DNA of 20,941 nt from positions 1 through 20,941 of the IMG/VR virus record IMGVR_UViG_3300030329_002280; one strand, written 5' to 3'. A program made the position numbers and the translations under genes. Source of the stretch: a virus. The first letter of the stretch is position 1. Each line of letters begins with the position of its first letter. Below the pieces are notes generated by a model. The model was not told where the DNA came from, ran no database searches, and saw nothing but the letters and a program-made list of their open reading frames with translations. Positions 19,068-20,941 of the stretch are shown here, in pieces.

Positions 19068-20363
19068 ATGGCAAATAAAATACAATTAAAAAGAAGTAAT
19101 ACTTCTTCTGCTGTTCCTACTGTTGCTTATGGAGAGTTAGGATTAAACGTTAATGACAAAAAGATGTATTACGGAAACGCTTCTGGTACTGCAACTGATA
19201 TTTCCGAATTAATACTAATTGCAACTTCATCAGTAAAAGGTAGAGCTTCATTCAGCACAGATAATTTTGCTGTATCAAGCGGAGCAGTAACAATTAAAGA
19301 TAGCGGAATTGCAAACGCTGAATTAGCGGGTAGTATTGCAGATAGTAAATTAAATCAAATTACCACAGCTGGAAAAGTAGCTTTATCAGCATTAGAAATA
19401 GATGGTGCAAGTGATATAAATTCTGCTTTAGCAACTGGTGATTTAATTATAGTAGATGATGGCGCAGGTGGAACAAATAGAAAGTCTACCATTGATAGAG
19501 TAGCAACATTGTTTGCTGGTGCTGGTTTAGCAGCATCTAATGCAGTATTATCAGTAGGAGTTGATGATACTGGTATAGAGATTAATTCAGATGCATTAAG
19601 ATTAAAAGATAGCGGTGTTGTAACAGCAAAAATAGCTGATGACGCAGTTACTTCAGCAAAAATAGCTGACGATGCAATTACTTCAGCACTAATAGCAGAT
19701 AATGCAATTACCACAGCTCACATTACAGATGGAACAATAACTGCTGATGATTTAAAGCAAACTGATGGCGGTGAAGCGGTAACTACAGCAACTATTAGAG
19801 CTGGAGCAGTTACTAATACTGAATTAGGTGCTGATGCGGTTAATGGTGCTAAAATTGCAGATGATGCAATAGATAGTGAACATTATGTAGATGGTTCTAT
19901 AGATACTGCGCATATTGCAGATAATGCAGTAACTGGAGATAAATTAGCTGATAGCATTACAGTTGCTTCAAATCTAACAGTATCTGGAGATTTAACAGTA
20001 TCTGGAAGTACTACTACTTTAAGTGTAGCAACATTAGAAGTTGAAGACACTTTTATTGAATTGAATAAAGGTATTCAAGCTGGTGGAACTGAAGATACCG
20101 TAGATGTTGGTATTTATACTGCTTATGATGCAACAAGTGGTGGTACTGATTTATGGAATTGGACTGGATTAGGTAGAGATGCAAGTGAAGGTAAATGGGT
20201 ATTATTCCAAGGATTAGATACTGAACCTTCAGCAACGCCTGGAGCAGTAAGTATGGGAACAAACAATGCAAGAACTGCAAAATTACAAGCTAATTTAGAA
20301 GGGTTGTCAAACCTTACAAATACTATTGAAAACTACACAATTGATTGTGGTACATTTAGTTAA
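19068..20363 (+). CDS. Tail fibre protein with repeats
   Basis: A 431-aa fibre with AGGAG before the ATG. The N-terminal attachment part (MANKIQLKRSNTSSAVPTVA; YGELGLNVNDKKMYYGNAS) is a common phage-fibre start. Residues about 187-226 carry 10-residue repeats of the AKIADDAVTS type, with further degenerate copies to about residue 300. Then come VASNLTVSGDLTVSGSTTTL and a C-terminal domain with WNWTGLGRDASEGKWVLFQG, a motif I associate with marine phage fibres. It probably forms a trimeric shaft that contacts the host surface. The N-terminus resembles that of the next gene. Confidence 0.85.
   Translation: MANKIQLKRSNTSSAVPTVAYGELGLNVNDKKMYYGNASGTATDISELILIATSSVKGRASFSTDNFAVSSGAVTIKDSGIANAELAGSIADSKLNQITTAGKVALSALEIDGASDINSALATGDLIIVDDGAGGTNRKSTIDRVATLFAGAGLAASNAVLSVGVDDTGIEINSDALRLKDSGVVTAKIADDAVTSAKIADDAITSALIADNAITTAHITDGTITADDLKQTDGGEAVTTATIRAGAVTNTELGADAVNGAKIADDAIDSEHYVDGSIDTAHIADNAVTGDKLADSITVASNLTVSGDLTVSGSTTTLSVATLEVEDTFIELNKGIQAGGTEDTVDVGIYTAYDATSGGTDLWNWTGLGRDASEGKWVLFQGLDTEPSATPGAVSMGTNNARTAKLQANLEGLSNLTNTIENYTIDCGTFS
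19626..19745 (+). repeat. 30-bp tandem repeats in the tail-fibre gene
   Basis: Four tandem 30-bp units start at 19626, 19656, 19686 and 19716 and encode AKIADDAVTS, AKIADDAITS, ALIADNAITT and AHITDGTITA. Degenerate copies continue to about 19960. Divergence among units is mostly synonymous or conservative. Such repeats can change copy number by recombination and alter fibre length. Confidence 0.85.
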
Positions 20364-20371
20364 GGAGTTAA

Positions 20372-20941
20372 ATGGCTAATAAAATTCAGATTAAAAGAGG
20401 TGGAGACCTCTCAAATGCTGGTACCCCAGCTGCAGGTGAGTTAGTTTATAAAACTGGAACCAATGAACTTTTTGTTGGTGATGGTTCTACTGCAGCTAGT
20501 AGTTTAACAGCTATTGGTGGTAGCGCTACTAGTGTTACACTAGGCGGGCATACAATGAATGATGTTGACATTGGCTCAGAATTTAATGATGTTGACGACC
20601 ATTTAATGACATCAGGTGCAATCAAAGAAAAGATTGAAGCTTATGGTTATACTACAGCTGCTGGTACAGTAGATACAAGTGGTAGTCCTGTAGATAATGA
20701 CTTTGCTAAGTTTACTGATGCTAATACTTTAGAAGGTAGAAGTTATGCAGAAGTTCGTAGTGATTTAGGTTTAGGAGATTTAGCTCTAGTAGATGATATT
20801 GCTGCAAGTAAAGTAGTATCTGGAACACTTGCAGCTGCAAGAATACCAGACGCTTTCTTAAAGAATGATGCAAGTGATACTATGAGTGGCTCTTTAACAG
20901 TTACTGGAGTTGTACATGTTCAAAGTGGAGATGATTTTGCA
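20372..20941 (+). CDS. Tail-fibre protein, partial (cut by right edge)
   Basis: At least 190 codons are present, open at the window's end. AAGGAG lies 4-5 nt before the ATG. The start MANKIQIKRGGDLSNAGTPA, then AGELVYKTGTNELFVGDGS, is closely similar in layout to the preceding fibre (MANKIQLKRSN...; YGELGLNVNDKKMYYGNAS), so the two share an attachment domain. Later segments include EGRSYAEVRSDLGLGDLALV, VVSGTLAAARIP and DTMSGSLTVTG, all common phage fibre shaft motifs. The receptor-binding end lies outside the window. Confidence 0.85.
   Translation, partial: MANKIQIKRGGDLSNAGTPAAGELVYKTGTNELFVGDGSTAASSLTAIGGSATSVTLGGHTMNDVDIGSEFNDVDDHLMTSGAIKEKIEAYGYTTAAGTVDTSGSPVDNDFAKFTDANTLEGRSYAEVRSDLGLGDLALVDDIAASKVVSGTLAAARIPDAFLKNDASDTMSGSLTVTGVVHVQSGDDFA

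Noticed and set aside
19355-19714. 119-codon minus-strand open frame in the tail fibre
   Set aside because: It is antisense to the fibre repeats, of low complexity, with no RBS; a by-product of repeated codons.
1-20941. CRISPR array, insertion sequence, integrase or attachment sites
   Set aside because: No regularly spaced repeats with unique spacers, no transposase or integrase motifs, and no tRNA-derived att site were seen; the Cas4-like gene stands alone.

Overview
The window is part of the genome of an AT-rich tailed bacteriophage (Caudoviricetes). It is probably a podovirus: it has a long P22-type portal, then a scaffold, a capsid gene, small connector genes and tail-fibre genes, and no tape-measure gene is visible. 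Gene packing is very tight (ATGA, GTGA and TAATG junctions) and most genes have clear GGAG/AGGAG ribosome binding sites. Several small proteins look like families I associate with marine or freshwater phages, but the host cannot be named from this sequence. No integrase, repressor, RNA polymerase or tRNA was found here.

Left arm (1-5488, all minus strand, transcribed right to left): early, recombination and replication genes. In transcription order they are a 124-aa unknown protein closed by a good intrinsic terminator; a cluster of DnaA-box-like 9-mers (4937-5007) that looks like a replication origin; a 64-aa unknown; about 920 nt with no protein gene (3791-4712) that folds like a large structured RNA; a 57-aa unknown; a protein with two helicase-associated (HA) DNA-binding repeats; a 50-aa membrane microprotein; a small HTH protein; a terminator; a Cas4-like PD-(D/E)XK nuclease; a zinc-ribbon protein; two conserved phage hypotheticals; and, cut by the window edge, a DUF1071-type single-strand annealing protein. 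The nuclease and the annealing protein would form an exonuclease/annealase recombination pair.

Centre (5489-5667): a divergent control region with a promoter facing each way and a perfect 7+7 inverted repeat overlapping the leftward promoter, probably an operator.

Right arm (5668-20941, all plus strand): packaging, lysis and virion genes. Small basic or acidic proteins lead into the terminase small subunit, a zinc-ribbon metallophosphoesterase, three very small genes (30, 36 and 45 aa), a coiled-coil protein and the terminase large subunit. A lysis cassette follows (holin candidate, peptidoglycan-binding protein, M15-type peptidase). Then come portal, scaffold, major capsid protein, a strong hairpin, connector proteins, small virion proteins and three tail-fibre-like genes, the last cut by the right edge. 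Two connector genes (17099-17377 and 17374-17835) are joined by a possible -1 frameshift site.

The most unusual element is the large non-coding block at 3791-4712. It contains many hairpins whose G-U pairs work only if the minus strand is transcribed, in the style of giant phage RNAs such as GOLLD or ROOL. It lies next to the DnaA-box cluster.
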